Assembly (NCBI GenBank): GCA_008729055.1
Contig: SDUX01000008.1
Span: 1,922,001-1,986,000, forward strand
Direction of reading: 5' to 3'
From: Pyropia haitanensis
Lineage: Eukaryota; Rhodophyta; Bangiophyceae; Bangiales; Bangiaceae
Length of the DNA: 64,000 bases
The translations under genes and the position numbers were made by a program. Below are positions 19,547-30,960 of the stretch, in pieces. The number at the start of each line of letters is the position of its first letter. Within the stretch, counting starts at the first letter, position 1. A model generated the notes under the pieces. That model was not told where the DNA came from, made no database searches, and saw only the letters and a program-made list of their open reading frames with translations.

Positions 19547-21046
19547 ATGGACGCGACCGCCGCCCCCCCCCCCGTCGCGGGCCTGGCCGAGGCGATGGGC
19601 GTCCCCCCCCCCGCCCCCACCGCCGCCGAGGCGGCCGAGTGGCTCAACACGTGCCTGTCTGCGCTGTGGCCGTTCATGGCCGCGTATGGTGCGCGCGTGC
19701 TGGCGGTCCAGGGGCAGGCCGCGCTCCGCGCGGCGCTGCCAGCGTGGCTTGGGACGCTGACGCTCGCCGAGGTGAGCCTCGGCAGCGTCCCCCCGCGGCT
19801 GGAGGGGGTGCTCGTCGTCCCAGACGCGGCCGCCGCCGCGCCGGTGCCGCCGCCGGTCGAGGCGCGCGCCAGCGGCGGCGGCCGTGGGCCGGGCGACGCC
19901 CCTGACGGCGCCGACGGCGCCAGCGGCGTCGACGGCGCCGACAGCGTGGCGCCTGGCGCGGCGCGTGGCGTGACGGTCGAGGCGGACGTTGTCTACGCCG
20001 GCGACGCGGTGGTGGGCATGGACGTCGACACGCCCCTGACGGGCCGCCTCCGCCTCGGCGTCCGCAACCTCTCCGTGTCTGGCCGCCTCCTCCTCACCGC
20101 CCGCCCGCTGCTGCCGGTGCTCCCGCTGGCGGGCGGGTGCTCGGCCGCGTTTGTCGCGCCGCCGGCGGTCGCGGCTGACCTCACCGGCTGGGCAGACGTG
20201 GGCGGCGTCCCGTGGGTGCGCGCCGCGCTCAACGCGGCGGTGGCGGACGTGCTGGGGGGGGTGGCCGTGCTGCCGGCGCGGCTGGGCGCGCGGCTAGACC
20301 CGAGCGTGGACTTTTTGGAGGTGCGCACGGGCGGGGGGGGGGGGGTGGTGCGGGCGGGTGCGGATTGGGGGAGGTGGCGAGCCCAGCTGCCCGCGCCCTG
20401 CGCGGCGGGTACGCAACGGCCACCGGGTGCGCGTGTTGCACGCTCGACCACGCGCTCCGCGTGTTGGCTGTCGCCGCTCTTTTTCGGGCAGCGCAACGGC
20501 ACCGATGCTATCGTTGCCTACTAACGCGGACGTGGATGACCGAGCCGTGAGCTTTGACAAAGAGCGGGCGTGTCTCGCTGACCCCCTTGGCGGCGTCGGC
20601 GTTGCTCCTCTCCTTTTCTCCGCTCTTTGGCACCCCGATTCGTTTTTTTCTCTTTGCAGACCTACACCCCCCCCGAGGGCATCCTCACTTTTACCCTCGT
20701 CGGTGGCCGCCACTTCCGCCCGCAGCGCGGCCTCTTCTTCCTCTCGGACGAGCCCGACGTGTACGTCCTTGCCCGCCTCGGCGCCACGACGGCGCGCACG
20801 GCGACCGCGCCCAACACGGTCACCCCGGCGTGGCACCACACGGCGGCGGCGCTGGTGCACCACCGGGGGCAGGAGCTGCGGCTGGCGGTCTGGGAGGACG
20901 ACGTGCTCGCCGACGACGCCCTGGGGGGGGCCACCGTATCCGTCGCGTCGCTGACCGCCGCGGGGGGGGGGGGGGTGTGGCTCCCCGTGGACGCCGCGCC
21001 GCCGACGGGGCCCCCGGCCGAGGCGCGGGTGCGCAAGGCGGCGGCC

Positions 21047-21078
<32 letters not shown>

Positions 21079-21859
21079 CGACTCAGACGCGGCCGCCGAC
21101 GAGGCGCCCGCGGTACACGTCGTTGGCTCCATGGCGCGGCTGGCCGCGGCCGCTGGGGGCGGGGCGGGCGTCGGCGCGCCCCCGCCCGCGGCACCCGCCG
21201 AGCCACTGCCGGGCGGGTCGGCCCCCGGCGGTGGCGCTGCCGACGCTGACGCCTCCCTGTCGAGCGGCGGTACCCCCCCGCCGCCGCCGTCGCCACCTCC
21301 GGCCGTCGCCTGCCTTGCCGTGCTGATTGACGGCGCGCCCGCGGGGGCGGCACCGCCGCGCGCCACCGTCGCGGTCCGCTGCCGCGTGACCGCCGCCGCC
21401 GCTGGGAACGGCGACGACGACGCGGGCGCTGTGCGTGAGGCGGCTGTGCTGCACGAGTGGACCACCCACCCCGTGACCGTCGCCGCGGCGGCCGACGGGG
21501 ACGCGAGCAGCGGGCCGCCACCAGAGGGGACAGCTGTAGAGGAGGGCGGCGTCGGCTGGGCGGCTGCGGTGGCGTGGTGTCGCGTCTGGGAGGTGCCGCT
21601 GACCGCCGCGGCGGTGGCCACCGCCACCTTGTCCGTGCGCCTGGTCATGGACGGCGAGCCGGCTGCCGGCGGCGCGGGGGTGCGCATCGACGCGCTCGCC
21701 GCGGCGGCGGGGGGGGTGGTCACCCGCGACGGGGGGGCGGGCGCGCTGGTGCGCTGGCGCGCCGTCCTGCTGACCGCCGACGGCGGTCACGGCGGCGCCG
21801 CCGCCGCTGACGAGGGCGGCGCCCCGCCGCCGCCGGCCGCCGCCGCCGTCGACGACTGA
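19547..21859 (+). CDS. Extended-synaptotagmin/tricalbin-like SMP-C2 lipid-transfer protein (one intron)
   Basis: Exons 19547-20320 and 20660-21859; 657 residues. The ATG is in perfect GCCGCCATGG context. Residues 28-258 show the start of an SMP domain (AEWLNTCLSALWPFMAAYG, then LTLAEVSLGSVPPRLEGV, a VVGMDVDTPL segment, and DPSVDFLE at its end), as in extended synaptotagmins and plant SYTs that move lipid at membrane contact sites. The splice joins DFLE to TYTPPEGILTFTLVGGRHF, the start of a C2 domain (residues about 260-360) with FLSDEPDVYVLARLG and AVWEDDVLADDALGGATV, retaining some loop acids for Ca2+. Residues 440-650 may be a second, degenerate C2. No N-terminal membrane hairpin is visible, so membrane anchoring is unclear. 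Confidence in family high; substrate and membrane unknown. Confidence 0.8.
20321..20659 (+). other. Spliceosomal intron in the SMP-C2 gene
   Basis: GAG|GTGCGC donor at 20321 and CTCTTTGCAG| acceptor ending at 20659, phase 0. The frame stops inside it at 20522-20524, and removing it joins SMP and C2 domains cleanly. A T-rich tract (20,642-20,655) precedes the acceptor. Confidence 0.8.
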
Positions 21860-22362
21860 TGTCACAGGCGTGGGCGGGCGTCCCGACGACCGCCCCGCGC
21901 CGCCCGCGTGGCTGCGGGGACGCGTCGCCCGCGCTGGGGCCACACCGCGGGGGGCCGCCGCGCGGGTGCCGCCGCCGCGCGCGCGTCGCGGCCGCGCGGC
22001 GGGGGGTGGCGTACGCGGGGCGCGGCCGGCGCTCCCGGCCGGGACCGTCTGTAGTGGCCACGCGACGCTACGGGGCGGGGCGCACCCCGCGGGCGGTGGC
22101 CCCGTAGACACACTGCCGCGCCGGGGGCCCCCCGTCGGCGCTACGCGCGTGCCGTCCTGTGCGTCCCCGCGGCGCGCCGTTGCCGGCACCCCGTGGATGG
22201 GCGAGGCGGGCGCCTCGGGAGAGCGCCGCACGGGTCTGCAGTAACGTCGTGCGCCGAAAAGGCAAAGCATCTACGTGCCAGGCATGGGGCTTGCGTGCGT
22301 CAGGGCGTCAAAACCGTCTGGGGAAACCATTGAGAGCGGACCAGACAGAGCACACATGTCGC
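21860..22362. other. Convergent intergenic region
   Basis: Lies between the 3' ends of the SMP-C2 gene (plus) and the P450 gene (minus). No ORF with domain support; no repeat of note. Confidence 0.4.
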
Positions 22363-24417
22363 CTATCCCCTCCCAATGAACCGTGTGTTCCCAGCAAACC
22401 GCACCGTCGACAGCGGTCGATGCCGCCGCGCCGGCACAACACCCCCCCCCTCCCGCTTGTGCACCCGCACCCGAAAGTGGGTGATAGGCAGCAGCCCGTG
22501 GCGCGCGTAGGCGCCCGGCGCCACCTCCAGGCGCGCGTCTTGCAGGAGCACCAGGCAGACCACCTTGATGAGCAGCACCGCCGTCTCGGCCGCGGGGCAC
22601 GCCTTGTCCCCAAACCCGATGACCCCCCACCGCGACGGGTGCGGGACGGGCGCGGCGGCATCGTCGGCCGCCGTTGCGTCGCCGGGGGGGGTCCCACCGG
22701 CACCGGCAGCGCGCGGCACGGATGCCGCGGCCATCGTGGCCAGGCCGTCCGTAGCCCCTAGCGGCGGCGGCGCGCCAGGTGATGGACCATCGTTCAGATG
22801 TGGGCAGCCACGACTGCTGCCGCTGTCCAGCAGGTCACCAACGTCGTCGTCGCTGCCGTCGTTGCGCCCGTCGTCTCGCTCACAGTTCCGGTGCAGCATC
22901 AACACCATCCAGCCGCGAGGGAGCTCATAGGGCCCCAGCCGGAGGCGGGACTGCCGGACGAACCGCAGGGACCCCCGCCCCGGCGGCTCCCGGTGGGAGC
23001 TCTCAAAAATGGCCCGATCCAGCAGCGTCGTCCGCGACAGCCGCAGCACGTCAATCGCGCCCCGGTCGTCAAACACCTTCTCCGCCTCGCACTGCGCGCG
23101 GATGGCCGCCCACTTTGCCGGGTCGGCCATAGCCCACACCGTCGCGTTGAGCACCGACGGCAGCGCGATGAGCGCGAAGATGACCTGCTCCAGCGCGTAG
23201 TCCACCTGCACGTCCGACGGCAGGATGTGGCCCGCGGCGTCGACCCAGCCAATCATCGAGTCGAGGAGGCACACCGGCCGGTCCCGAAACGCGTCCACCT
23301 CCCGCCGCCGCTTGACAATTAGCCCGAGGACGATGGCGCTCAGCTCCGCCCGCGCGGCCGCCGCCCGCTCCAGCGCGGTGAGGCCAAAGAACGGGAGCGG
23401 CCACACCGCGTTGACGCCGCCGTGCAGCAGCGACACCAGCTCACACAGGCGCTCACGCTGGGCAGAGCCGAGCGTGTCGGCACCAAAAAAGACGTGCACG
23501 ATGAGGACGACCATGAGGGCGCGGGCCTCTTCAAAAAACGGGAAGGATGGCGCCGCCGAGGGAGCGCCACGACGCCACGCACAGAGCCGCGCTGCCCACG
23601 ACCTAGGCGGAGGCGCTCGGGGGCCGACTGGTTCTATCCCATTGACGCTGTGGGGGGACGGGGGACCGGCCCCATCCCCCTCAGGCGCGTCTCCATCAGC
23701 CCGAGGAGTGGCCAGCGGCGCTGCCGCCAAACCATCCGTCGCGGGTGCCGCCCGCTCGAAAGCAAAAATCGCGCGCGGGGAAGAGCTGGACGGCGAGCTT
23801 GGCACCTCGGCCTTCCCCCCGTCCCCCGCTCCCGCCCCCCCCCGCTTTCCCCTCTTCCCCTCCAGCGTCCCGCTCAGCCGCCGCCACCGCCTGACTCGCC
23901 GCCGCACAATCGCGGCGAGCGGCCGTACCATCCCCATCACGTTGTGTCCCCGAAGGTGGTCCTCCACCGCCGCCCGCACGCGGTCCCTGTCGGGCCCGTT
24001 GACCTGCGACAGCAGGCCGCGGCGGCCAAAGATGGTGCGCAGCGCCCGCGGCAGCGACCGCTGCAGCTGGCCGCGCCGCTCCGTGCGGACAAACCAGGCG
24101 ACGTTGGCGGGGGTGGGCGCCACCACCACTACGGGGTGGAACAAGATGTGCGAGACAAAGACGGGGCCATGGCGGGCGGAGCGGTCGGCGAGCCAGGCGG
24201 GGAAGTTGAAGAGAACGTTCAGGGACTCGCCGATGAGGGGCAGGCCCAGCGACCCGGGGGGGACACCCGCGGGCATGCAGGGACAGAAGATGAGCTTGGT
24301 CACGACGCCCACGGCAACGGCCAGCCCCACCGCCGCAGGGAGGGACACGCACCAGCCATGGGAGGGCGTCGCGGTGAACCAGGCGAGCAACCTTGTGGAT
24401 GTCGTGCCGCCCCACAT
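22363..24417 (-). CDS. Membrane-anchored cytochrome P450, CYP85-clan-like, with unusual signature
   Basis: 684 residues from ATG 24417. A hydrophobic segment (about 23-46) is the N-terminal membrane anchor, followed by the hinge PPGSLGLPLIGESL (53-66), typical of CYP120/CYP26/CYP707-type enzymes. The heme loop reads VIGFGDKACPAAETA; Cys607 is the expected thiolate ligand, and the alignment to CYP707-type FGxGxHxCPG is clear, but the leading Phe is Ile, His/Arg at -2 is Lys and Gly at +2 is Ala. The K-helix region reads ESSHREPPGRGSLRFVR, so the aligned Arg of ExxR is His. The I-helix LEQVIFALIALPSVLNATVW lacks the acid-Thr pair. Two low-complexity insertions (about 195-285 and 510-595) raise the length above the usual 480-500. 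It may be a non-monooxygenase P450 (isomerase or lyase-like) or a decaying copy. Substrate unknown, possibly a sterol, carotenoid or oxylipin. Confidence 0.8.
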   Translation of the reverse strand: MWGGTTSTRLLAWFTATPSHGWCVSLPAAVGLAVAVGVVTKLIFCPCMPAGVPPGSLGLPLIGESLNVLFNFPAWLADRSARHGPVFVSHILFHPVVVVAPTPANVAWFVRTERRGQLQRSLPRALRTIFGRRGLLSQVNGPDRDRVRAAVEDHLRGHNVMGMVRPLAAIVRRRVRRWRRLSGTLEGKRGKRGGAGAGDGGKAEVPSSPSSSSPRAIFAFERAAPATDGLAAAPLATPRADGDAPEGDGAGPPSPHSVNGIEPVGPRAPPPRSWAARLCAWRRGAPSAAPSFPFFEEARALMVVLIVHVFFGADTLGSAQRERLCELVSLLHGGVNAVWPLPFFGLTALERAAAARAELSAIVLGLIVKRRREVDAFRDRPVCLLDSMIGWVDAAGHILPSDVQVDYALEQVIFALIALPSVLNATVWAMADPAKWAAIRAQCEAEKVFDDRGAIDVLRLSRTTLLDRAIFESSHREPPGRGSLRFVRQSRLRLGPYELPRGWMVLMLHRNCERDDGRNDGSDDDVGDLLDSGSSRGCPHLNDGPSPGAPPPLGATDGLATMAAASVPRAAGAGGTPPGDATAADDAAAPVPHPSRWGVIGFGDKACPAAETAVLLIKVVCLVLLQDARLEVAPGAYARHGLLPITHFRVRVHKREGGGVVPARRHRPLSTVRFAGNTRFIGRG

Positions 24418-25189
24418 GGTCCACCACCAGATGAGAGGGGGCGGCAGCGAGGGGTGGGCGCGGGGAGGGAGGGGATCGTGTGGGAAGGGGAACGCACAGG
24501 TGGGTCACGGCGGCACGACGGCAAGGGGGCCCGCCTGTGGCCAGCCGTCCCGCACCGCCGCTCCCTCGCCCGGCGCTGGCCGTGCATGGCCGTCACGCCC
24601 GCTCCACGGCAAACAGCGGAACGGGCACTGACAGCCGCTCCCAACTGCCCAGCAGCAAGCAGGGAGAGGGTACGGCACTGCCCGTAAGCGCGCTGTGAGA
24701 GGGGGGAGGCGGAGCAGCGCCGCGACGCCCGCACCCCGGCCGGCGCGCGAACCCCGCGGCAAAGGCGGGGAAGCAATGATCGGTTCCTGCTCGACCCCGC
24801 CCCCCGCGGCCCGTCCAGGCACAGTGGCGATTCTTGGCCGCGGTCGCCGCCGGCCCCCCGCATCGTGGCCGTGGCGGGCGTGGCGGCCGCAGGCGGCGCG
24901 GCCACGCGATGGCAGTGGTGACGTGGCCCCCCGTGCTTGGCTCGCTGCACTGCGCGGCGCTCCCGCGCTCACGCATTCCCAGTCAGTCCCTCTCCCGCAC
25001 ACCATTGCTGGGGGAACCAGGCCCACGAGTGAGTGACCGTGGCCCAGACCAACAAACCCGGCGTGCTGAAAGTCAAAGTATGAAATACCAAAACTTTTCT
25101 TCCTTTGTTGGGTGCGGTCCTCAAAGTTGCGCCTCGAAGGTGTGTGATCCTTGCCGTCGCCCCCCCCCCCGCGCCCCCCCTCGTCCCCT
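24418..25189. other. Intergenic region upstream of P450 and downstream of the pseudokinase gene
   Basis: Contains the P450 promoter and the 3' flank of the minus-strand pseudokinase gene. Slightly AT-richer at 25,010-25,120. No gene supported. Confidence 0.4.
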
Positions 25190-28100
25190 TCAACCCTTGT
25201 CCCGGGAGCGCCCGCCCTTGGCCGCCGCCGCCGCCTTGGCCGCCACCTTTGCGCGGCGGCTCGCCCACGGGCGCCAGCGGTCCTCGCTGCCCGCCGGCGG
25301 CTTGCCGCCCCGCTTGTTCGCGTCGGCCCCGCCCGCCGACGCCGGGCGGTCGCTGCCCGAGTCGTCGCGGCCGCTGCCGTGCGCCGAGCCCGCCGACCCC
25401 GCCGCCGCCGCCGCCGTCGCCGCCGCCGCCCCCCGGCGGGAGCGGCTGCCCGCCTTTTTTCCCGGCCGGTCCGTACCGCCGCCCAGCTCCGCGGCGGTGG
25501 CGTACCACTTGGCCGCGACCGCCGCGTCGCGGGGCACCTCGACGGTCGTCGCGCCGGTGCTCCCCACCGTTGGCGACGAGCCCGTCGTGTACAGGTCGCC
25601 GAGGGCGGTGGCGGCGGCGGCGTCGCCGGCCGCGGCGGCGGCCGCCAGCTGCCGCACCCCCCCCGTCGGGTCCCCCCGCCGCAACGCCTCGACGCCCAGC
25701 CACCGCCGCGCGGCGGCCGACCCGGCGTCCGCCGCCGACTGCCACAGCGCGACGGCGGTGGTCGGGTCGGCCTCGACGCCCGCCGCGCCGTCGCGGAGGA
25801 GCTCCCCGAGCGCCACCGCCGCGGGCGCCATCCCCTGCGCCGCCGCCGCGCGGAGGTGCGGCGCCGCGCCCGCGGGGGAGGCGGGCGTGCCCGCGCCGGC
25901 CAGGTACGCGGCGCCCAGGTGGTACTGCGCGTCGGCAGAGCCGGCGGCCGCCGCCGCGGCGTACCGCTCAAACGCCTTGTACACGTGCGTGGGCGTGCCA
26001 ATGCCGGCGGCAAGGCAGCGGCCGCTGAGGTAGAGGGCGGGGACAAAGCCGGCCTTGGCCGCGCCGTCAAGAAAGGAAAAGGCCTGCGCGGCCGCGTCGG
26101 GCGAGACGGGTGGCGGCCGGGCGGGCGGCGGGGAGGCGCCGCCCCTGCCGTCGCCTGTGCCCGACGTGGTCCTGCCGGCTGGCCCCGTTGGGCTGACCCC
26201 CGCCGCTGCGCTCCCCCGGACGTCGACAATCCCCACCGCCCGGTTGACGGTTGCGGCCAGGGAGCCGAGGCTCTCGGCCGCCAGGAACGCGGCGGCCGCT
26301 TTGCGGGACTCGCCCAGCCGGCGGTGGCGCTCGCCCATCGCGTTGGTCGCGTCGGCGTGGCCGAGGCCCATGGCCGCGGCAAACAGCTCCCCCGCCCGCA
26401 CGGGGTCGCGAGTGGCGCCGCCCCAGCCGAGGGCAACCACCATGCCCAACTGGAAGAGCGCCTCCCCCGCCTCGGCGTCGGTGGCGCTGCCGACGCGGAC
26501 CGCGTCTTCCAGCGCCGCCACCATCGCGGCGGCCTCGGCGGGCGAGGCTCGCCGTACGGCGGGCACGCCGCCCACACTAGGCAGGCCCGTCAGGGCGGCC
26601 AGCCCCGTGTCGTCTGCAATGGTGGTGCCGCCGGTGCCGGCGCGAGGCGACGTGGGGTGGTGAGAAATGGTGTTGCCGCTCACAGAGACGCGCCCCGTAC
26701 CACGCAGGCCCTGTGGGAGGCCCGCCCCACCGGCGCGCGGCCGCCCCGCGTCGATTGGCTGCGACGAGGATGTGGCCGAGCTGCTCGACAGGCCCGACCC
26801 AGTGCGCACCCAGGAGCCGGCGGCGAGGCTGGCCAGCGACCGCGGCCGCGGGCTCGGCGTCGCGGGCCGGCCGCCCCCATCACTCGAGGAAGGCGACGGC
26901 CGGCCGCCGCCGCCCGATTCATCCACCACGCTGCCGTTGGGGGAGCGCCCGAGTGGGGTCCCGTTGCGGCTCCGGAACGAGGAGCCCCCGTCGCTGTCCC
27001 CCCCTCGATCGCCCGCCATGCCCGCCGCGGCCAGCTGCCGCACGACCGCGGCGGCCGTGTCTTCGTCCCCGTCGACGCGCCACTTTTCCCCCCGCGCCGC
27101 CTGCGCGGCCGCCGCGTCTTCCGCGCGACGCGCGACGACCAGCCAGTCGAGGGCAACGTTCAGGTCCCGCGCCACAAAGTGTCCCCGCCGGTAGCAGGCG
27201 TGCAGGTTCCACGCCGCGTCCGCGTCGCCCGCCGACGCCCGCGCCGCCCACACCCGCCCCGGCGCACGCAGGTTGGCGGTCGACGCGAGCGGCTCTCCCC
27301 GGAAGCGCAGCCGGTAGATGGCGCGGAGGGCGGCCTGCACCCCCCCGCCGTCGGTGATGTGCTCGCCGAGGGCGCGCTCAAAGGTGCGGGCCGCGCGGGA
27401 GGTGGCCGCGCCGCCGGGGCCGCCGTCCCCAAACAGCAGCGGCACCGTCCGGCGGAGGGCGACGAGCCGCCCGAGGAGCGCGTGCGACGGCGCCCGGGAC
27501 TTGGGAGCGGGCGCCAGGCAGGCGGTGTAGATCAGGTCGACGACGGCGGCGGGGGTGTTGGCGGCGAGGAGGGGGGCCTTGGAGGGGGGGACGCCCGCCA
27601 GGAGCTGCTCCATGAGCGAGCCCCGTGGCGGGCGCCCCCGGGACGCCGCACGCCCGCCGTTGGACGCGGGCGACGCGGACCGCGGGGGCGGCGGCGGCGA
27701 CAGGAAGCGGCCCGGCACGACGCGGCCGCCGCCTTTGCCCGCCGCCGCGCCGAGGTGCCCGTCGTTGCTGCTCGCGTCCCGCGCCGGCGCGACCGACGAG
27801 GTGCGCTCAAAGCCGCCGTCGAGCCCGTCCGCGGCGCCCGCGTACGGCTGGCGGCCCGAAAAGAGCGCGTACGCCAGCTGCCCAAACGCCCACACGTCCG
27901 ACGCGGCCGACGGGGGCTCGTGGGCGGCCACCTCGGGGGACACAAAGTAGCGGCGGCCGTCGGCGGTGTTGGGCGACTCGACCGGCCCGAGGCCGCCCGC
28001 AGACCACGGGCTCGCCACCCCCGCCGCGGCCGCCGCCGCCGCCGCCGCCGCCGCGGACGCTGCTGCAGCGGCCTGGCCAAAGCCCGCGACGCTGTGGTCG

Positions 28101-29189
28101 CCGCCGCCGCCGCCGCCGCCGCCGCTGCCGCCGCCGCCGCCGCGGGCGCCATCGTCAATGTGGAGGCCCGGCCGGGCGAGCTTGGCCGGCCCCGGCAGGC
28201 CACACGCAAAGACGACCGCCCCCGGGTGCAGCGCCCCGTGCGCGTACCCGTTCGAGTGGAGAAAGACGAGCGCGGACGCAACGTCGAGCAGCACCCGCAT
28301 CTTGGCGGGTGTGTCCAGCGCCGCCGCCGCGAGCGCCTCGTACAGCGTCGTCGTGCCGCCGTCGAGGGCGGCCTCCGAGACGAGCGCGAGCGCCAGGTCC
28401 CCCGCGTCCGCGGCCGACCCGTCGGGCCGCACGCCGCTCCCGTCGTGCCGCCGCGCCGACAGCGGCGGCGCCGCGACGACGCCGTACAGGGACACCACGT
28501 TGGGGTGCCGCAGCCGCACGCGGGCGTGGAGCGCCCGCGCGATCACCGGCGTCACGTCCGCCTCGGCAATGTACTCGAGGTCCACGGGCGTGCCCGCGAG
28601 GGTGCCCTCCGCCGCGTCGTACGCGAGCGCAAACAGGTCCGCAAACATCATGACGGGCGACAGGGCGGGGCCGACGCCGGTGGGCGGCGGCGGGGCGGTC
28701 CCCCCCCCCCCCCCCCCGGCGGACGGCCGCGCCCCCCCCCCCACTCCGCCCCGCCAGCAGCGGGTGCGCCTCGAGCGCCGCCACCGCGTGCGCGCTGTCC
28801 GCGACGGCGGCGGCGACCTCGGCGGCGCCCGCCGGCGACAGCGGCGCGTGTGCCTCGACGGCCGCGGCGATCCGTGCGGCCGCGGCGCCCACCACCCCCC
28901 GGTCAATCGTGACGGCGGCGACGGGGGTGGCCGCCGCGGCCTCCGTAACGACCGCCGTCGCCGACCGGATGGCCTCGTGGATGGCCCACTGCGCGCCCGT
29001 GTCGACGCGGAAGCGGGCGACGCGCGCGGGGACGGCCTCGAGGTCGCGGAGGCCCCGGAGGAGCGCCGCGACGCGTGACAGCAGCAGCGCGGCGGACGCG
29101 GGTGCGATGGCCGCCGCCGCGACCGCATCGCGGAGGAGGCCGTACGCCTCGAGGATGGCCACGCAGGGGGAGCGCTCGGCTTTGACCAT
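25190..29189 (-). CDS. Pseudokinase with N-terminal helical domain and Sel1 repeats (frame change at poly-G)
   Basis: The ATG at 29189 starts MVKAERSPCVAILEAYGLLR, and about 135 residues of amphipathic helices follow (SRVAALLRGLRDLEAVPARV, ALEAHPLLAG). Just after, two G runs on the coding strand (plus-strand C runs at about 28,700-28,741) coincide with a change of frame to the remainder, which ends at 25190. The kinase-like domain follows: LRHPNVVSLYGVV, MRVLLDVASALVFLHSNGY, HGALHPGAVVF in place of HRDLKPxN, KLARPG in place of DFG, SPEV for APE and SDVWAFGQLAYALFSGRQPY. No VAIK lysine is visible, so catalysis is unlikely. About seven Sel1-type helical repeats (ALYLSGRCLAAGIG, AQYHLGAAYLAGAG, AVALGELLRDGA) complete the protein, then a basic tail. 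Helical bundle plus pseudokinase recalls MLKL-type organisation; Sel1 repeats usually bind proteins. Function not known. Confidence 0.7.
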
Positions 29190-29847
29190 CGCGCCGGCGG
29201 GGGGGGTGGGGCGGGGGGGGGGGGGGCGGGGCGGGGGGTTTGGCAAGGAGGAGGGGAGGGGTCGAGCGTCAGGCAGAGGGGGAGAGCGAGTGCGGGACGG
29301 AAGAGGAGAGAGGGGGAGGTGAGTGGCGGGTACCCAGAGGTGGAGGTAGGGGATGGAGGGGGGAGGGGGGGGGGGGGAGGTGTGCTTGGGTGGGTCTTCC
29401 ACTGGGGATGGGGAGGACGGGGGGGATGCGGGGGGCACGGGGGGGGGGGGGGGGGGCGGGGCTGCACCGGCCGTCCAGCCGTTGGCAGGCCGCCCCGGTG
29501 CGGCCGCCCCGCGCGGGTGGCGGCACCCCCGCCGGCGGGCAGCCGCGGCCGCCGCCCGCGGCGGCGCTCGCGGCGACCGCCGACGGGCACGGGCGGCGGC
29601 GGCGGCGGCGGCGGGTCGCCGCGTCGGCGGCGCCGACACTGGCGGTGGCGCTCGCGGCGGGAATGGTAGGGGGGGGGGGACCGAGGGGGCGGGGGGGGGA
29701 GGGGGGGGGAGGCGGCAGGGACGAGCGTGCGTGAGAGGGGGGGGGGACGGCGGAGCAGAGGACGCGACGGGTGCGCGCGGGCGTCGCGGCGGACGGCGGC
29801 AGGCGGCGGCGGCGGGGGGGGGAGCGGCGCGGGCGGCGCGGCGGCGG

Positions 29848-29899
29848 CGGCCGCTGCCGCTGCCGCTGCCGCTGCCGCTGCCGCTGCCGCTGCCGCCGC
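29848..29899. repeat. Hexanucleotide (CCGCTG)n repeat
   Basis: About eight consecutive copies of CCGCTG, ending at CCGCCGCGG, within the GC-repeat region. Confidence 0.85.
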
Positions 29900-30738
29900 G
29901 GCAGGCGGCGGCGCGGCGGCCAGCCGCGTGGACCCGCGGCGCGCGCGTCGCGAGTCGCCGCCGCCGCCGCCGCCGCCGCCGCGGCGGCGGCGCGGCGGCG
30001 GTGGCGGCCGCCGCCGCGCGCGGCGCGGCGGCGGCGGCCGCGGCCGCGGCGCGGCCCGCGGCGGGCCGCCCGCGGCGGCCGCCGCGGCGGCAGCGTGCAC
30101 CCAGCCGCGGGGCGGCGGCGGCGGCGGCGGCGGCAGCGGCGTGCGCCGGCCGCGGGCGGCGGCGGCCGCAGCGAGCGGCGACCGCGGCGCGGCGGGCGGC
30201 GCGGCCGGCGGGCGGTGGCGGCCGCCGGCCGGCGGGGCGGCCGCGATCGTTGCGGTCCGACCGGGCGCGCTGCCCCACACACACCGCGTGACCCCCCCCC
30301 GCCTCCGCCCCGCTCCAGACAGGCGCCGGCGGGGCACCGACGCACACACCTGCCCCCCCCCCCCCCCCCGCCCCCGCCCCATCCGCGCCCTCCCGCTGCT
30401 CCCCCTCCTCCCCTCCCTCGCCGCGGCTGGCGCAGGCGCGTCGGACCGGCAGCGGCTGCGCCGCGCGTGGCGGTACCGGCACGCGTCGCGGTCGCGTCAG
30501 GCTGGAAGGGGAAGGAGGGGGGAGGGGGGTGGTGGCGGGGGGCGGGGGGGGGGGGAAGGAGGGGGGGGGGGGGGGGGGTGCCCAGCAACAGAAAAAGAAA
30601 CTCTGGGTGGGCGTGGGGGGGGGGGGGCGGGTGGGGGGGGGGGGGGTGGGTGGGGGGGGGGGTGGGACGATGCGCCGCGGCTGAGACGAGGCGCCGCTGG
30701 GCGCGGCGGTGGGGCCCACTGGGGGTGGGGTGGGGGGG

Positions 30739-30960
30739 GGGGGGGGGGGTGCTCCTGGGAGGGTGTGCCACGCCGTGGGCGCGGCGGATGCCCGGGAGGG
30801 GACGGGGGGGGGGGGGGCGGCAGTGGGAAGAGGGGGGGGGTGGGGGGGGGGGGGTGGTCCTGGGTGGGTGTGCCACGCCGTGGGCGCGAGGGATGTGCCC
30901 GGGAGGGGACGGGGGGGGGGGGGGGCGGCAGTGGGAAGAGGGGGGGGGTGGGGGGGGACG
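30739..30960. repeat. Imperfect tandem repeat of about 105-110 bp, two or more copies
   Basis: The segment GGGTGTGCCACGCCGTGGGCGC...CCCGGGAGGGGACGG, a G run, CGGCAGTGGGAAGAG, G run occurs at about 30,752-30,835 and again at about 30,862-30,950. Copies differ mainly in G-run length. Confidence 0.7.
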
